64,000 nucleotides of DNA from Priestia aryabhattai (GCF_023715685.1 NZ_JAMBOQ010000001.1:806001-870000), one strand, 5' to 3'. Numbered from the stretch's first letter, positions 18,387 through 27,822 are shown. Program-made: numbers and translations. Notes: a model not told the origin generated them from the letters alone.

Positions 18387-19379
18387 TTACTCACCGTACA
18401 CGTATTTTAAAGCCGATTCCGCTTCTGCATAAGGAGCGTTTTCAGCATAATCTGTTGCATCATTAACGATATTCATAATATCATCAAGCATTTGTTTTTC
18501 TCGTTCATCGGTTAACACGTTAACCTCTTTTAAATAAGTCGCAAAGTACGCAAGCGGATCACTCTTTTTAGCTTCAGACAATTCTTCTGCTCCGCGATAT
18601 GCACGATCGTCGTCGTCACTTGAATGGGCCGTCAAACGTTCTGAAACAGTTTCAATAAGCGTAGGACCTTCTCCTCTGGATGCACGATCTCTTGCTTCTT
18701 TTACCACTCGGTATACTTCAAGTACGTCGTTTCCATCAATTGTGTAGCCTGGCATACCATATCCAATCGCACGATCAGATACTTTTGCGCAGCCTAGCTG
18801 CTTTTCAACCGGAACAGAAATCGCATACTTGTTATTTTCACACATAAAGATAACAGGAAGCTTATGAACACCTGCAAAGTTCGCGCCTTCGTGGAAATCT
18901 CCTTGGTTAGAAGATCCTTCTCCAAACGTGACAAACGTTACTAAGTCTTTTTTCTCCAATCGTCCTGCTAAAGCGATTCCTACTGCATGAGGCACCTGTG
19001 TTGTAACCGGAGAAGATCCTGTTACAATTCGCTTTTCTTTGTAGCCAAAGTGACCTGGCATTTGACGACCTCCTGAGTTTGGATCTTCTGCTTTAGCAAA
19101 CCCAGAAAGCATTAAATCGCGCGCAGTCATCCCAAATGCTAGCACAACACCCAGATCCCGGTAATAAGGTAATATGTAATCATTCTCTCTGTTTAAGGCA
19201 AAAGCTGCGCCAACTTGAGCGGCTTCTTGACCTTGACATGAGATAACAAACGGCACCTTCCCTGCACGGTTTAATAGCCACATACGCTCATCAATTTTTC
19301 GTGCAAGCAGCATAGTGCGGTACATTTCAAGTACTTGTTCATCAGTTAATCCTAATGATTCATGACGGTTTTTTGTCAT
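18387..19379 (-). CDS. bkdAA: Branched-chain 2-oxoacid dehydrogenase E1 alpha
   Basis: E1 alpha subunit of 330 residues that binds the thiamine diphosphate through the motif beginning GEGSSNQGDFHEG and ending in the CENNKYAIS region (about residues 155-190). MPGHFGYKE is also typical. The start MTKNRHESLGL has AAAGGAGG 7 bp upstream; eight residues of in-frame sequence before it are not likely to be translated. It follows lpdV with 20 bp between. Confidence 0.95.
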   Translation of the reverse strand: MTKNRHESLGLTDEQVLEMYRTMLLARKIDERMWLLNRAGKVPFVISCQGQEAAQVGAAFALNRENDYILPYYRDLGVVLAFGMTARDLMLSGFAKAEDPNSGGRQMPGHFGYKEKRIVTGSSPVTTQVPHAVGIALAGRLEKKDLVTFVTFGEGSSNQGDFHEGANFAGVHKLPVIFMCENNKYAISVPVEKQLGCAKVSDRAIGYGMPGYTIDGNDVLEVYRVVKEARDRASRGEGPTLIETVSERLTAHSSDDDDRAYRGAEELSEAKKSDPLAYFATYLKEVNVLTDEREKQMLDDIMNIVNDATDYAENAPYAEAESALKYVYGE

Positions 19380-19399
19380 GTTTAAACCTCCTTTAATCA

Positions 19400-20821
19400 T
19401 CAAAAATGAATCGCTTTTCCATCTACAGCTAATGAAGCTTCTCCCATCGCTTCTGAAAGGCTAGGGTGAGGATGAATGGTATGAGCAATTTCCCATGGTG
19501 TAGCATCCAATACCTTTGCAAGACCCGCTTCAGAGATCATATCCGTCACGTGAGGTCCAATCATATGCACACCAAGGACATCATTTGTGTCGGCATCGGC
19601 AATAATTTTAACAAATCCCTCTGCCTCTCCATATACAAGAGCTTTTCCCACGGCCTTAAAAGGAAACTTTCCAACCTTCAGCTGAAATCCTTGCTGTTTT
19701 GCTTCTTGTTCTGTTAATCCTACACTTGCTGCTTCCGGGCTGCTGTATAAACATTTAGAGATTGTTGTATAATCAATTTTCAAAGGCTTTTCACCATGTA
19801 AATGCTCAACAGCTACAATTCCTTCATGAGAAGCTACGTGTGCAAGCTGCAGTCCACCAATTACATCTCCAATTGCGTAGATATGAGATTCTTTTGTTTG
19901 ATAAAAATCATTTGTGGCAATCACACCATTTTCTACTACGATATCGGTATTCTCGAGACCGATTCCTTCCACATTTGCTTGACGCCCTACAGATACAAGC
20001 AGCTTTTCCGCTTTATATTCTTGCATATCGTCTCCTACTTGAGCCGAAATTTTCACCTGACCATCAATAGACAATGTATCAGCCATTACTTTAGCAGAAG
20101 TAATAATGGTAACTCCTTTTGCTTTTAAAAGCTTGGTCATTTCACGAGAGATATCTTGATCTTCTGTTGGTAAAATACGATCGCTGTATTCAACAACCGT
20201 TACATCCACATCAAAATCTGTCAACATTGACGCCCATTCAATTCCGATGACGCCGCCTCCTACAATAATAATGGAAGCAGGAAGTGTTTCAATCTTTAAC
20301 GCTTCGTCTGAAGTAATCACTTTCTCTCCGTCAATCGTTAAGCCAGGTAATGTTCTAGGACGAGAACCTGTTGCGACAATTACATTCTTTGGAATAAGCA
20401 TTTCATTTTCTTCACCGCTGTTTAATTCGACGGAGATGGTTCCTGGCATAGGAGAAAAAATAGAAGGTCCTAAAATACGTCCAATTCCTTCATATACGTC
20501 AATTTTACCTTTTTTCATTAACTGTTTGACACCATTATGTAACTGTGAAACAATTTCTGACTTTCGTTCTTGTACACGTGCATAGTTCAATATCACATTG
20601 GACGTTTCCACGCCAAATCCACTGCTTTTTTTAGTGGTTTGATATACTTCTGCACTTCTTAGCAAAGCTTTGCTTGGGATACATCCTGCGTGCAGGCATG
20701 TGCCGCCTAACTTATTTTTTTCCACAACCGCTACCGATAGACCTAACTGAGAGGCACGAATAGCTGCTACGTACCCTCCAGTTCCACCGCCGAGAATGAC
20801 CAAATCATATTCTTTTGCCAC
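19400..20821 (-). CDS. lpdV: Dihydrolipoyl dehydrogenase (E3) of the branched-chain complex
   Basis: FAD-dependent E3 component, 473 residues, that reoxidises the lipoyl groups of the complex with NAD+. FAD motif ILGGGTGGYVAAIRA at the N-terminus, redox-active disulfide in GGTCLHAGCIPSKALL (about residues 40-55), NAD motif IIVGGGVIGIEWASM near 180, IYAIGDVIGG for FAD and the C-terminal His-Glu pair in HTIHPHPSLSEAMGEA are all present. It lies inside the bkd operon, so it is the dedicated E3 rather than the pyruvate dehydrogenase one. Confidence 0.95.
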   Translation of the reverse strand: MAKEYDLVILGGGTGGYVAAIRASQLGLSVAVVEKNKLGGTCLHAGCIPSKALLRSAEVYQTTKKSSGFGVETSNVILNYARVQERKSEIVSQLHNGVKQLMKKGKIDVYEGIGRILGPSIFSPMPGTISVELNSGEENEMLIPKNVIVATGSRPRTLPGLTIDGEKVITSDEALKIETLPASIIIVGGGVIGIEWASMLTDFDVDVTVVEYSDRILPTEDQDISREMTKLLKAKGVTIITSAKVMADTLSIDGQVKISAQVGDDMQEYKAEKLLVSVGRQANVEGIGLENTDIVVENGVIATNDFYQTKESHIYAIGDVIGGLQLAHVASHEGIVAVEHLHGEKPLKIDYTTISKCLYSSPEAASVGLTEQEAKQQGFQLKVGKFPFKAVGKALVYGEAEGFVKIIADADTNDVLGVHMIGPHVTDMISEAGLAKVLDATPWEIAHTIHPHPSLSEAMGEASLAVDGKAIHF

Positions 20822-20849
20822 ACTGCTTCACACCTTTCTGCAAACGCTA

Positions 20850-21938
20850 TTAAGCGCCTTTATATTCCTTCACTTCTTCTTCACCTGTAAGCACTCGGAG
20901 AGCTCCTTCAGCTAGCGCTTGAAGCTCATTTTCTCCAGGATAAACAATGACATCTGCAATCCACTTTACATGATCAATAATCAGCTCAACAAACGCCTTT
21001 GAATAAGCAATGCCTCCCGTTAAAATAATGGCATCTACTTTCCCATGCAAAACCGTACTGGCAGCTCCAATTTCCTTTGAAATTTGATAGGCCATTGCTT
21101 CGTAGATAAGCTTGGCTTTTTCGTTTCCATTTTTCATTAGCGCTTCGATTTTCTGCACGTCGGATGTGCCTAAATAGCCAACAAGCCCGCCTTTTCCCAC
21201 AAGCATTTTCATAATCTCCTCGCGGTAATACTGACCTGAAAAGCAAAGGCGAACTAATTCACCAACCGGTACACCGCCAGCCCGCTCTGGACTAAAAGGA
21301 CCGTCGCCGTGCAGGCCATTGTTCACATCAATTACTTTTCCGCACCTGTGAACCCCAACTGTAATGCCTCCACCCATATGGGTAACAATAACGTTCATTT
21401 GTTCATATGTGCTATTCATTTCTTTAGCCACTTTTCGAGCAACCGATTTTTGATTCAGCGCGTGAAAGATGCTTTTCCTTTCCATAAAAGGAGTTCCTGA
21501 GATACGAGCGATGTCACTCAGCTCATCTACCACAACTGGATCAACAATGTACGCTGGAATATTTAATCCAGACGCAATCTCAAACGCTAAAATCCCGCCT
21601 AAATTTGAAGCATGATGGCCGGCGTAACCGTCTTTTAAATCTTTGAGCATGGCTTGATTTACTTCGTATGTGCCGCCTTCAATCGGGCGTAAAAGCCCTC
21701 CTCTTCCACATACTGCACTTAATTTAGATAAATTAATCCCTTCTTCATCAAGTGCCTCTAAAATCGAGTTTTTACGGAACTCATACTGTGCATATATCGT
21801 CTCAAACTGATTCATTTGCTGTGCATCGTAGCGGATTGTTCGGTCAAAAATTGGTTTATCGTTGTGAAACACGCCAATTTTTGTGGACGTTGAACCCGGA
21901 TTTATTATCAGCATTCGATATTCGTGCATATCCAACAC
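20850..21938 (-). CDS. buk: Butyrate / branched-chain fatty acid kinase
   Basis: Acetokinase-family enzyme of 362 residues that makes ATP from butyryl or branched acyl phosphates, paired with Ptb. Family motifs: [14 protein letters not shown] at the N-terminus, [12 protein letters not shown] with [17 protein letters not shown] in the middle and ILTGGIAYS near the C-terminus. Start is uncertain: AGGAGG lies 4 bp before a GTG and 7 bp before a TTG in the same frame, and an ATG follows two codons later. A large hairpin lies between bcd and buk. Confidence 0.93.
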   Translation of the reverse strand: MLDMHEYRMLIINPGSTSTKIGVFHNDKPIFDRTIRYDAQQMNQFETIYAQYEFRKNSILEALDEEGINLSKLSAVCGRGGLLRPIEGGTYEVNQAMLKDLKDGYAGHHASNLGGILAFEIASGLNIPAYIVDPVVVDELSDIARISGTPFMERKSIFHALNQKSVARKVAKEMNSTYEQMNVIVTHMGGGITVGVHRCGKVIDVNNGLHGDGPFSPERAGGVPVGELVRLCFSGQYYREEIMKMLVGKGGLVGYLGTSDVQKIEALMKNGNEKAKLIYEAMAYQISKEIGAASTVLHGKVDAIILTGGIAYSKAFVELIIDHVKWIADVIVYPGENELQALAEGALRVLTGEEEVKEYKGA

Positions 21939-21968
21939 ATGTCCTCCTACCTTCTCATTCTCATAAAC

Positions 21969-22015
21969 GAAGGCTAGGTCGAAAGGATTTCATTTATTCC
22001 TTTTGCCTAGCCTTC
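21969..22015 (-). other. Large intercistronic hairpin between bcd and buk
   Basis: 10-bp outer stem GAAGGCTAGG/CCTAGCCTTC (21969-21978, 22006-22015) with an inner stem of AAAGGA-like pairs. No T tract follows on the minus strand, so it does not look like a simple terminator; mRNA processing or differential stability is possible. Confidence 0.55.
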
Positions 22016-22025
22016 AGCTCAAACA

Positions 22026-23129
22026 TTAGCGCGTATGACGTCTACTTAAAATATGCTGTCCATTTTGTAAAAATTGACTGCGTGAACGACGCAGCTTTTC
22101 AATTCTTTCTTCAGCTAAGCGATCTGCTGCTAGATAGGTTGGAATGCCATCTCGCTTTGAGATTTCAACTACCTTTTCAATATTATCATAAATACCTTCA
22201 ACTTTTTTCAGCGCACGCTCACGGTTATATCCAACTAGCTCATCAGCTACGTTAATAACGCCTCCTGCGTTAATAACATAGTCCGGTGCATATACAATGC
22301 CTAATTCATGAATTAAATCACCGTGACGCGTTTCTTTCAATTGATTATTAGCCGCCCCTGCAATAACTTTTGCTTTTATTTGAGGGATCGTTTCATCGTT
22401 AATCGTTGCTCCGAGTGCACAAGGAGCATAGATATCACATTCTACACCATAAATATCGTTCGGGTCTACTGCTTGTGCACCAAATTCTTCTACCGCACGC
22501 TGAACAGCTTCTTTATTAATATCCGTTACAATAAGTTTTGCTCCTTCTTCGTGAAGGTGACGGCATAAATTATACGCTACATTTCCTACACCTTGAACAG
22601 CTACTACTTTTCCTTCCAGCATATCTGTTCCAAATGCTTCTTTTGCTGCTGCTTTAATTCCTCGGTATACACCGTAGGCTGTGACTGGTGATGGATTGCC
22701 TGATGAACCAAAAGCAGGAGATACACCTGTTACATAATCCGTTTCCTCATATACAATATCCATATCCTCTACCGTTGTGCCCACATCTTCTGCTGTAATA
22801 TATCGACCATTTAACCCTTGGATAAAGCGACCAAATGCACGGAACATCGCTTCATTTTTGTCTTTGCGAGGATCTCCGATAATAACCGTTTTCCCTCCTC
22901 CTAAATTCAAGCCTGCTGCTGCATTTTTATACGTCATTCCGCGTGATAAACGAAGCGCATCTTCAATTGCAGCCTCTTCTGATTCATACGTCCACATTCT
23001 CGTACCGCCTAGAGCTGGTCCAATTGTTGTATCGTGAATCGCAATAATGGCTTTTAAGCCTGAATCTTTATCTTGGCAAAATAATAACTGCTCATAATCG
23101 TATGTTTCCATATAGTCAAAAATTTTCAT
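22026..23129 (-). CDS. bcd: Branched-chain amino acid (leucine) dehydrogenase
   Basis: NAD-dependent oxidative deaminase of leucine, valine and isoleucine, 367 residues, feeding 2-oxo acids to the bkd complex. The Glu/Leu/Phe dehydrogenase fold is clear: [22 protein letters not shown] with the catalytic Lys (about residue 80) and [10 protein letters not shown]; then the Rossmann motif [14 protein letters not shown] near 180 and GAANNQL. Start ATG with AGGAGG upstream; 12 bp after ptb. Confidence 0.95.
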   Translation of the reverse strand: MKIFDYMETYDYEQLLFCQDKDSGLKAIIAIHDTTIGPALGGTRMWTYESEEAAIEDALRLSRGMTYKNAAAGLNLGGGKTVIIGDPRKDKNEAMFRAFGRFIQGLNGRYITAEDVGTTVEDMDIVYEETDYVTGVSPAFGSSGNPSPVTAYGVYRGIKAAAKEAFGTDMLEGKVVAVQGVGNVAYNLCRHLHEEGAKLIVTDINKEAVQRAVEEFGAQAVDPNDIYGVECDIYAPCALGATINDETIPQIKAKVIAGAANNQLKETRHGDLIHELGIVYAPDYVINAGGVINVADELVGYNRERALKKVEGIYDNIEKVVEISKRDGIPTYLAADRLAEERIEKLRRSRSQFLQNGQHILSRRHTR

Positions 23130-23141
23130 TGTTAGTGCCTC

Positions 23142-24053
23142 CTAAGAATTCTGTTGAGCGACGCTGATAGCGAGCGCCAGTGAGTATAATTTACTTTCTG
23201 CTGAATCTGCTCTTGATGTTAAGACGACTGGAGCTTTAGCCCCCGCTAGAACAGCTCCAACTTTTGCTTTAGCAAAATAAATAAGGGATTTATATAGGAC
23301 GTTCCCTGTTTCAATCGCAGGAACGAGTAATATATCTGCTTGACCGGCAACTTCACTTTGAATGCCTTTTTGCTTGGCTGCTTCTACATTAATGGCATTA
23401 TCGAGTGCTAAAGGCCCATCAATAACGCAGCCTTTAATTTGTCCTCTGCGGTTCATCTGTGTAAGAAGTGCAGCCTCTACTGTTGCGGACATCAAAGGGT
23501 TCACAACTTCAACCGCTGCAATAGGAGCTACCTTTGGTACCTCTATCCCAATCGAGTGAGCAACGTTTACCGCATTTTGAATGATTTGAACTTTCTCTTC
23601 AAGAGACGGCGTAATATTCATAGCCGCATCTGTTACAAGAATAGAGCGATCATAGTGAGGAACGTCAAACACAGCTACATGTGATAAAACATTGCCCGTA
23701 CGCAGACCATGCTCTTTATTTAACACAGCCTTTAAAATAAGCGATGTGGATAAATTTCCTTTCATTACGATATGCGCTTGACCTTGCTGAACTGAACGCA
23801 CAGCTAATTGAGCCGCTTCTAAAACAGACTCCGTATGTACGACCGTCACAGCCTTATGAGTAAGTAAGGATGGGCGGTACTGCCTGAATAATTCATTAAT
23901 TGTCGTTTCGTTGCCAAACAAAATAAATTCAGAAACTTCCCTTGACACAGCTTCATACACTGCCTCAATTGTTTCTAAGTCTTCAGCTGCAGCAACAGCA
24001 ACAGTTAATGAAGACCGCTTAGCAACCTGAGATAAGATGGTAGCAAGAGTCAT
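23142..24053 (-). CDS. ptb: Phosphate butyryltransferase / branched-chain acyl-CoA phosphotransacylase
   Basis: First gene of the bkd operon: a phosphotransacylase of 303 residues that turns butyryl-CoA or branched acyl-CoA into the acyl phosphate used by Buk. Recognisable parts are VAVAAAEDLETIEAVYEA at the N-terminus, HIVMKGNLSTSLILKAVL near 110 and the C-terminal GAKAPVVLTSRADSAESK. The start MTLATILSQ lies 11 bp after GGAGAGG; an in-frame TTG 48 bp upstream has no such site. Transcription should start at the sigma-54 promoter about 85 bp upstream. Confidence 0.92.
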   Translation of the reverse strand: MTLATILSQVAKRSSLTVAVAAAEDLETIEAVYEAVSREVSEFILFGNETTINELFRQYRPSLLTHKAVTVVHTESVLEAAQLAVRSVQQGQAHIVMKGNLSTSLILKAVLNKEHGLRTGNVLSHVAVFDVPHYDRSILVTDAAMNITPSLEEKVQIIQNAVNVAHSIGIEVPKVAPIAAVEVVNPLMSATVEAALLTQMNRRGQIKGCVIDGPLALDNAINVEAAKQKGIQSEVAGQADILLVPAIETGNVLYKSLIYFAKAKVGAVLAGAKAPVVLTSRADSAESKLYSLALAISVAQQNS

Positions 24054-24138
24054 TGAACGTTCGACCTCTCCTTTTTCATTCTGTCTTTTTCCCTGTTTCA
24101 AAAAGCATACTGCGCGTTTATGCAGTCACCTAAAATAC

Positions 24139-24155
24139 ATGCAAGATTTGTGCCA
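24139..24155 (-). promoter_or_regulatory. Sigma-54 (SigL) -24/-12 promoter of the bkd operon
   Basis: The minus strand reads TGGCACAAATCTTGCAT, matching TGGCAC-N5-TTGCA exactly with the proper GG and GC spacing. It lies between ptb and bkdR. B. subtilis transcribes the same operon with SigL and BkdR. Confidence 0.92.
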
Positions 24156-24266
24156 CACTCTGCATATATTACATAATATAGCTGCTTATATCCGTTCTTA
24201 CGCACAAAAAATTTTTTTTATTGATTCTAACGACAAATAGAAAGAAAGAATATCCTTCTATTTATA

Positions 24267-24280
24267 TGCAATAAATTGCA
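24267..24280. promoter_or_regulatory. Candidate BkdR upstream activating site 1
   Basis: Perfect inverted repeat TGCAATAAATTGCA (TGCAA-N4-TTGCA), about 112 bp upstream of the -24 element, a usual distance for a sigma-54 activator site. The same motif recurs at 24286-24299 and 26400-26413. Confidence 0.6.
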
Positions 24281-24285
24281 CACCA

Positions 24286-24299
24286 TGCACTTTATTGCA
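24286..24299. promoter_or_regulatory. Candidate BkdR upstream activating site 2
   Basis: TGCACTTTATTGCA, one mismatch from TGCAA-N4-TTGCA, centred 19 bp from site 1 (about two helical turns, so on the same DNA face). It overlaps the last codons of bkdR. Confidence 0.55.
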
Positions 24300-26361
24300 T
24301 GCTGTTATTTGCAAGATTATACTTTTCCAGCTTATAATACAAGGAACGAAGCGAAATATTAAGCTGTTTTGCTGTTTTCGTTCGGTTATATTCGTTTGCA
24401 AACAGCACTTTTTGAATAAGTTCCGCTTCATAGTTTTCCATCATGTGCGCTAAGGTCTTCCCTTCGAACACTACTTCCTCATTTACCTGACTTTTTTCTT
24501 TTTTGCTCTTGCCTTCAAGTGAAGGGAGATGAACAGAATCAATCCTTGTTTCCGTATAGTGCATATAAATAATGGCTCTGCCTAATATATTTTCAAGCTC
24601 CCTGACGTTCCCTGGCCAGTCGTATGATCTTAATGATTGTAAAGCCCGCTCTGTTACCCCTTCAACATGCCGACCGTAATCTTGATTAATTTTTGTAATT
24701 AAGTGTGTAACAAGCGCTTCAATATCCTCTTTTCTCTTCCGAAGAGGAGGTATGTGAATCGGAATTTTGTTTAGCCGATAATACAAGTCCTGTCTGATGC
24801 TTCCATCAGCCATTCCTTTTTCTAAATTCACATTCGTAGCTGCAATAACGCGAACATTCACCGGAATAGGAGTCGTTCCCCCAACGCGAATAAGCTCTTT
24901 TTCCTGAAGCACCCGAAGCAACTTAGCCTGCATATGAGCTGAGAGCTCCCCGATTTCATCTAAAAAGATGCTACCGTTATTGGCTTCTTCAAAAACGCCT
25001 CGTTTCCCGCCTCGTTTTGCCCCGGAAAAAGCTCCTTCTTCATAACCAAAAAGTTCACTTTCAAGCAAAGACTCAGAAAGCGCAGCACAGTTAATCCGGA
25101 CAAATTTATTAAACTTTCGGCTGCTCGCATTATGAATCGCATGTGCAAACAACTCTTTACCTGTCCCAGATTCACCTCTAAGCAAAACAGTAGCTGGTGT
25201 TTTAGCAGCAAGTCTAGCCTGCTCAATTGCTAACTGAAACTCTTCAGACTGACCAATGATATCAGCAAATGAATATTTCGCTTCAAGCGTTCGGATAATT
25301 TGACGCGCTCTTTTGAGTTCATTTGTAAGCTCTTGAATTTCAGACATATCATGAATAACGCCAACGCTACCTTTTAATTTTCCATCGACAATAACGGGGG
25401 CAACATTCACAACTACGTCTCTTTTACTCGGACCAAGCCTCATTCTTACTCCTCGAACGGGACGCCTTGTTTGCAGCACCTTCATGTGCATACTGTCTCC
25501 TTCAGAGATATCGGCAGTCGCAGGCTGCCCAATAATATCCGTCTTTTTTAAACCCGTAATTCTCGTATAAGCAGGATTAATTAAAATCCCTCTTCCTTCT
25601 TCGTCGACAACCGAAATAGCTTCCTCAGAAGATTGAATAATAGCTTGAAGCATGGTTTGTACTTCTTTTAAGTTCGTAACTTCTTCTGCCAATCCGACAA
25701 CGTCCGTAATATCTTTAAAAATCGAAAAGGCCCCAAACAACTCTCCATTCTCGTCGAGTATTGGTATTCTAGTTGTAATTACCTTCCGTCCGCTATCTAA
25801 CACAAATTCACTATTTTGATCAATCGTTTTTGTATGAAGAACATCAACAAGTTTACTATTTGGAATGACTTCATGAAGATGCTTACCAATTACATCTCTG
25901 TGTGAAAAGTTCGTCAAACGCTCGGCACTTTGATTAAATAGCGTAATATATCCATTCCTATCAATCACGACCATCGCATCATGAGCCGCGTTAAAAATAA
26001 GATCATATTTATACGATTCTTGTTTTAACCGCTGAATTAACTCTTCTTTTTCCTCCATTAAATTTGCCATAATTTCAGCAACCAATCTCGGCACTACCAG
26101 TGCATCAGCTGGTTTGCTTCTCTGCAATTGTTGAAAGACGCCTTGTTTACCTGTTGTTTCAACAATGACATCGAGCTGCTTTGTCATATAAGGCTCCCAA
26201 TTCATTCCGGTTGAAATATCTTGTTCTTGCGCATGCAAAACAGCCGGCGCGTTAGCTCGTACGTCTACCACACCAATTACTTTCATAAATTCGGTTTCCA
26301 ACAAGATTTTCAGAATAGCTAATCCGCCTTTGCCTCCTCCAACTATCAACACATTTTGCAT
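24292..26361 (-). CDS. bkdR: Sigma-54-dependent transcriptional activator BkdR
   Basis: Enhancer-binding activator of the bkd operon, 689 residues. Order of parts: an N-terminal Rossmann-like segment ([19 protein letters not shown], residues 1-110), two PAS-type sensory domains (about 120-230 and 240-350), a central AAA+ domain (about 365-590) and a C-terminal Fis-type helix-turn-helix ([19 protein letters not shown]). AAA+ motifs seen: [15 protein letters not shown] (Walker A), the sigma-54 contact loop [10 protein letters not shown] (Ser where GAFTGA has Thr), [12 protein letters not shown] (Walker B) and VIAATN. The HTH is intact. It lies upstream of ptb in the same orientation, separated by 238 bp with the sigma-54 promoter. 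Confidence 0.93.
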   Translation of the reverse strand: MQNVLIVGGGKGGLAILKILLETEFMKVIGVVDVRANAPAVLHAQEQDISTGMNWEPYMTKQLDVIVETTGKQGVFQQLQRSKPADALVVPRLVAEIMANLMEEKEELIQRLKQESYKYDLIFNAAHDAMVVIDRNGYITLFNQSAERLTNFSHRDVIGKHLHEVIPNSKLVDVLHTKTIDQNSEFVLDSGRKVITTRIPILDENGELFGAFSIFKDITDVVGLAEEVTNLKEVQTMLQAIIQSSEEAISVVDEEGRGILINPAYTRITGLKKTDIIGQPATADISEGDSMHMKVLQTRRPVRGVRMRLGPSKRDVVVNVAPVIVDGKLKGSVGVIHDMSEIQELTNELKRARQIIRTLEAKYSFADIIGQSEEFQLAIEQARLAAKTPATVLLRGESGTGKELFAHAIHNASSRKFNKFVRINCAALSESLLESELFGYEEGAFSGAKRGGKRGVFEEANNGSIFLDEIGELSAHMQAKLLRVLQEKELIRVGGTTPIPVNVRVIAATNVNLEKGMADGSIRQDLYYRLNKIPIHIPPLRKRKEDIEALVTHLITKINQDYGRHVEGVTERALQSLRSYDWPGNVRELENILGRAIIYMHYTETRIDSVHLPSLEGKSKKEKSQVNEEVVFEGKTLAHMMENYEAELIQKVLFANEYNRTKTAKQLNISLRSLYYKLEKYNLANNSMQ

Positions 26362-26399
26362 ATTTTTTCACCTTTTCTACTTAATATGTACATATTCCG

Positions 26400-26413
26400 T
26401 GCAAAATATTGCA
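26400..26413. promoter_or_regulatory. Candidate BkdR site in the bkdR upstream region
   Basis: TGCAAAATATTGCA, a perfect TGCAA-N4-TTGCA, 39 bp before the bkdR start codon. The position suggests autoregulation. Confidence 0.5.
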
Positions 26414-26443
26414 TATACCTATCATATAAAAAAAGAAACGCTC

Positions 26444-26471
26444 TTGACAATTTATTTAGTTCTTTTATGAT
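26444..26471 (+). promoter_or_regulatory. Sigma-A promoter of yqzF
   Basis: TTGACA (26444-26449), 16-bp spacer, TATGAT (26466-26471); a perfect -35 and good -10, about 65 bp before the gene. Confidence 0.65.
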
Positions 26472-26491
26472 TCAAGTATAACGGTTTCAAA

Positions 26492-26507
26492 ATGTAAACG
26501 CATTCAT
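26492..26507. promoter_or_regulatory. cre box (CcpA site) downstream of the yqzF promoter
   Basis: ATGTAAACGCATTCAT fits WTGNAANCGNWWNCAW at every position. It lies about 20 bp past the -10 of the yqzF promoter and upstream of divergent bkdR, so it could block yqzF transcription or affect bkdR. Confidence 0.7.
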
Positions 26508-26537
26508 TTTAAAAAAAGAGAAGCGAAAGGAGAAGTT

Positions 26538-26789
26538 ATGGTTCGAATTATCGCCCTACTAATCTTACTTATTCCTGGTATACTCGCTGGCTATGGCATT
26601 AAACTTATGAGAGATATGATTTTTGGCATCCTGCAATCCCCGTTCCCTTCTTTATTTTTGCAATTTTCAGTCGGTCTTCTGTTATTTGTAATCGGCCTTG
26701 GATTTGTTGCTGGCTTTATTCTGCACAGAGACCGCAAGCGAAACAAAGTTCAAAACAGATTTCAAAAAGATAAAAAAACATCGCATTAA
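26538..26789 (+). CDS. yqzF: DUF2627 small membrane protein (YqzF)
   Basis: Membrane protein of 83 residues with two hydrophobic segments (IIALLILLIPGILAGYGI at residues 3-21 and FLQFSVGLLLFVIGLGFVAG at 40-60) and a basic C-terminal tail. It matches YqzF, found next to bkdR in B. subtilis. Function unknown. Good ribosome binding site AAAGGAG 8 bp before ATG. It diverges from bkdR and shares a 176-bp region with it, containing a cre box. Confidence 0.85.
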   Translation: MVRIIALLILLIPGILAGYGIKLMRDMIFGILQSPFPSLFLQFSVGLLLFVIGLGFVAGFILHRDRKRNKVQNRFQKDKKTSH

Positions 26790-26803
26790 TGCGATGTTTT
26801 TTT
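26772..26803. terminator. Bidirectional terminator between yqzF and the GDPD gene
   Basis: Palindrome centred on ATTAAT (26785-26790) with ACATCGC/GCGATGT arms, flanked by seven A and seven T. Serves both convergent genes. Confidence 0.85.
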
Positions 26804-27530
26804 ACGAAAAGCGCCCCCCAAATTGCTTCACCATTTTTTCCGGATAATCAGTAATAACGGATTCACATCCATATTTCCGAAGCTGCTCAGCTAATTTTAC
26901 ATCATTTACTGTATAAGGTCGCACTGGAATTTGACAATCTTTTGAAGCGGCTACATTTACTTCATTCACGGTACGGTGATTAGGGTGAAGAGCTTTTGCG
27001 CCAAGATGCTGCGCATATACCCAAGGCTCATACATTGGATAAGAGTATAAAATGGCTGTTTCCATTGTAGAATCCAAAGAACCTATTCGAGCTAAGCTGT
27101 TATGATTAAAAGATGAAATCATCGTTCGATTCTTCATCTTGTATAAATAAATTAAATCTAAAACTTTCATTTCCAAGTATGGATAGTCAAATATGTTGTT
27201 TTTCAACTCAATATTTACACTAATTCCTTCGCCTGAAGCCCACTCCATTACTTCATTTAACGTGGGAATTTTGCATACTCCGTACTTTTTTTTGAACTTA
27301 TAGCTCGCATCTAATTTTTGTAAATCTTGATACGTAAAATCTTTTACATACCCTTTTCCATTTGTCGTTCGATCTACTTTTTCGTCATGAATTACAGCAA
27401 GTTCTCCATCTTTTGTCATATGCACATCAAGTTCAATTCCGTGTGCTCCAACTCTCGCTGCTTCTTTGAAGGAAATCATCGTATTTTCAGGAAACGTTCC
27501 AGCTGCGCCGCGATGACCAATTACAAACAT
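26802..27530 (-). CDS. yqiK: Glycerophosphodiester phosphodiesterase (YqiK)
   Basis: GDPD-family enzyme of 242 residues that hydrolyses glycerophosphodiesters to glycerol-3-phosphate and an alcohol. Catalytic and metal residues appear in IGHRGAAGTFPENTMISF (first His), GIELDVHMTKDGELAVIHDE (Glu, Asp, second His) and VNIELKNN. No signal peptide, so it is a cytoplasmic member. A single gene bounded by terminators, syntenic with B. subtilis yqiK. Confidence 0.9.
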   Translation of the reverse strand: MFVIGHRGAAGTFPENTMISFKEAARVGAHGIELDVHMTKDGELAVIHDEKVDRTTNGKGYVKDFTYQDLQKLDASYKFKKKYGVCKIPTLNEVMEWASGEGISVNIELKNNIFDYPYLEMKVLDLIYLYKMKNRTMISSFNHNSLARIGSLDSTMETAILYSYPMYEPWVYAQHLGAKALHPNHRTVNEVNVAASKDCQIPVRPYTVNDVKLAEQLRKYGCESVITDYPEKMVKQFGGRFS

Positions 27531-27654
27531 ACTTGCTCAACTCCTCTATTATCACTTATTATTAACTTTAGCATTACTTAATAGTGAAAGCACGAATTTA
27601 CTGTTTATACTTTTTCACTTTCATTACTTTATATGCAAAAGGAGGTCGTTGTGT

Positions 27655-27807
27655 ATGAGACCACTGCAAATTTCACCGGATACAGCCGTAAAATTAGCGG
27701 AACAATTAAATATCCCCCTCGAGCAATTAATGCATATGCCTCAGCATATTTTGCTGCAGAAACTTGCTGAATTAAATGCGAGCAAAGATAAAAAAGGATC
27801 TGAATAA
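27655..27807 (+). CDS. YycC-like small protein (50 aa)
   Basis: A 50-residue soluble protein starting MRPLQISPDTAVKLAEQLNI and containing LEQLMHMPQHILLQKLAEL. Perfect AAAGGAGG lies 9 bp upstream and a terminator follows. It resembles the short YycC family of Bacillus as I recall it. Function unknown. It is plus-strand, between the GDPD gene and the peptide transporter, and its codon use looks like that of its neighbours. Confidence 0.78.
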   Translation: MRPLQISPDTAVKLAEQLNIPLEQLMHMPQHILLQKLAELNASKDKKGSE

Positions 27808-27822
27808 CAGATCTTTTTTTTT
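27791..27822 (+). terminator. Terminator of the YycC-like gene
   Basis: GATCTG/CAGATC stem with flanking A/T runs (one bulged G), 5-nt loop and nine T. Confidence 0.75.
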
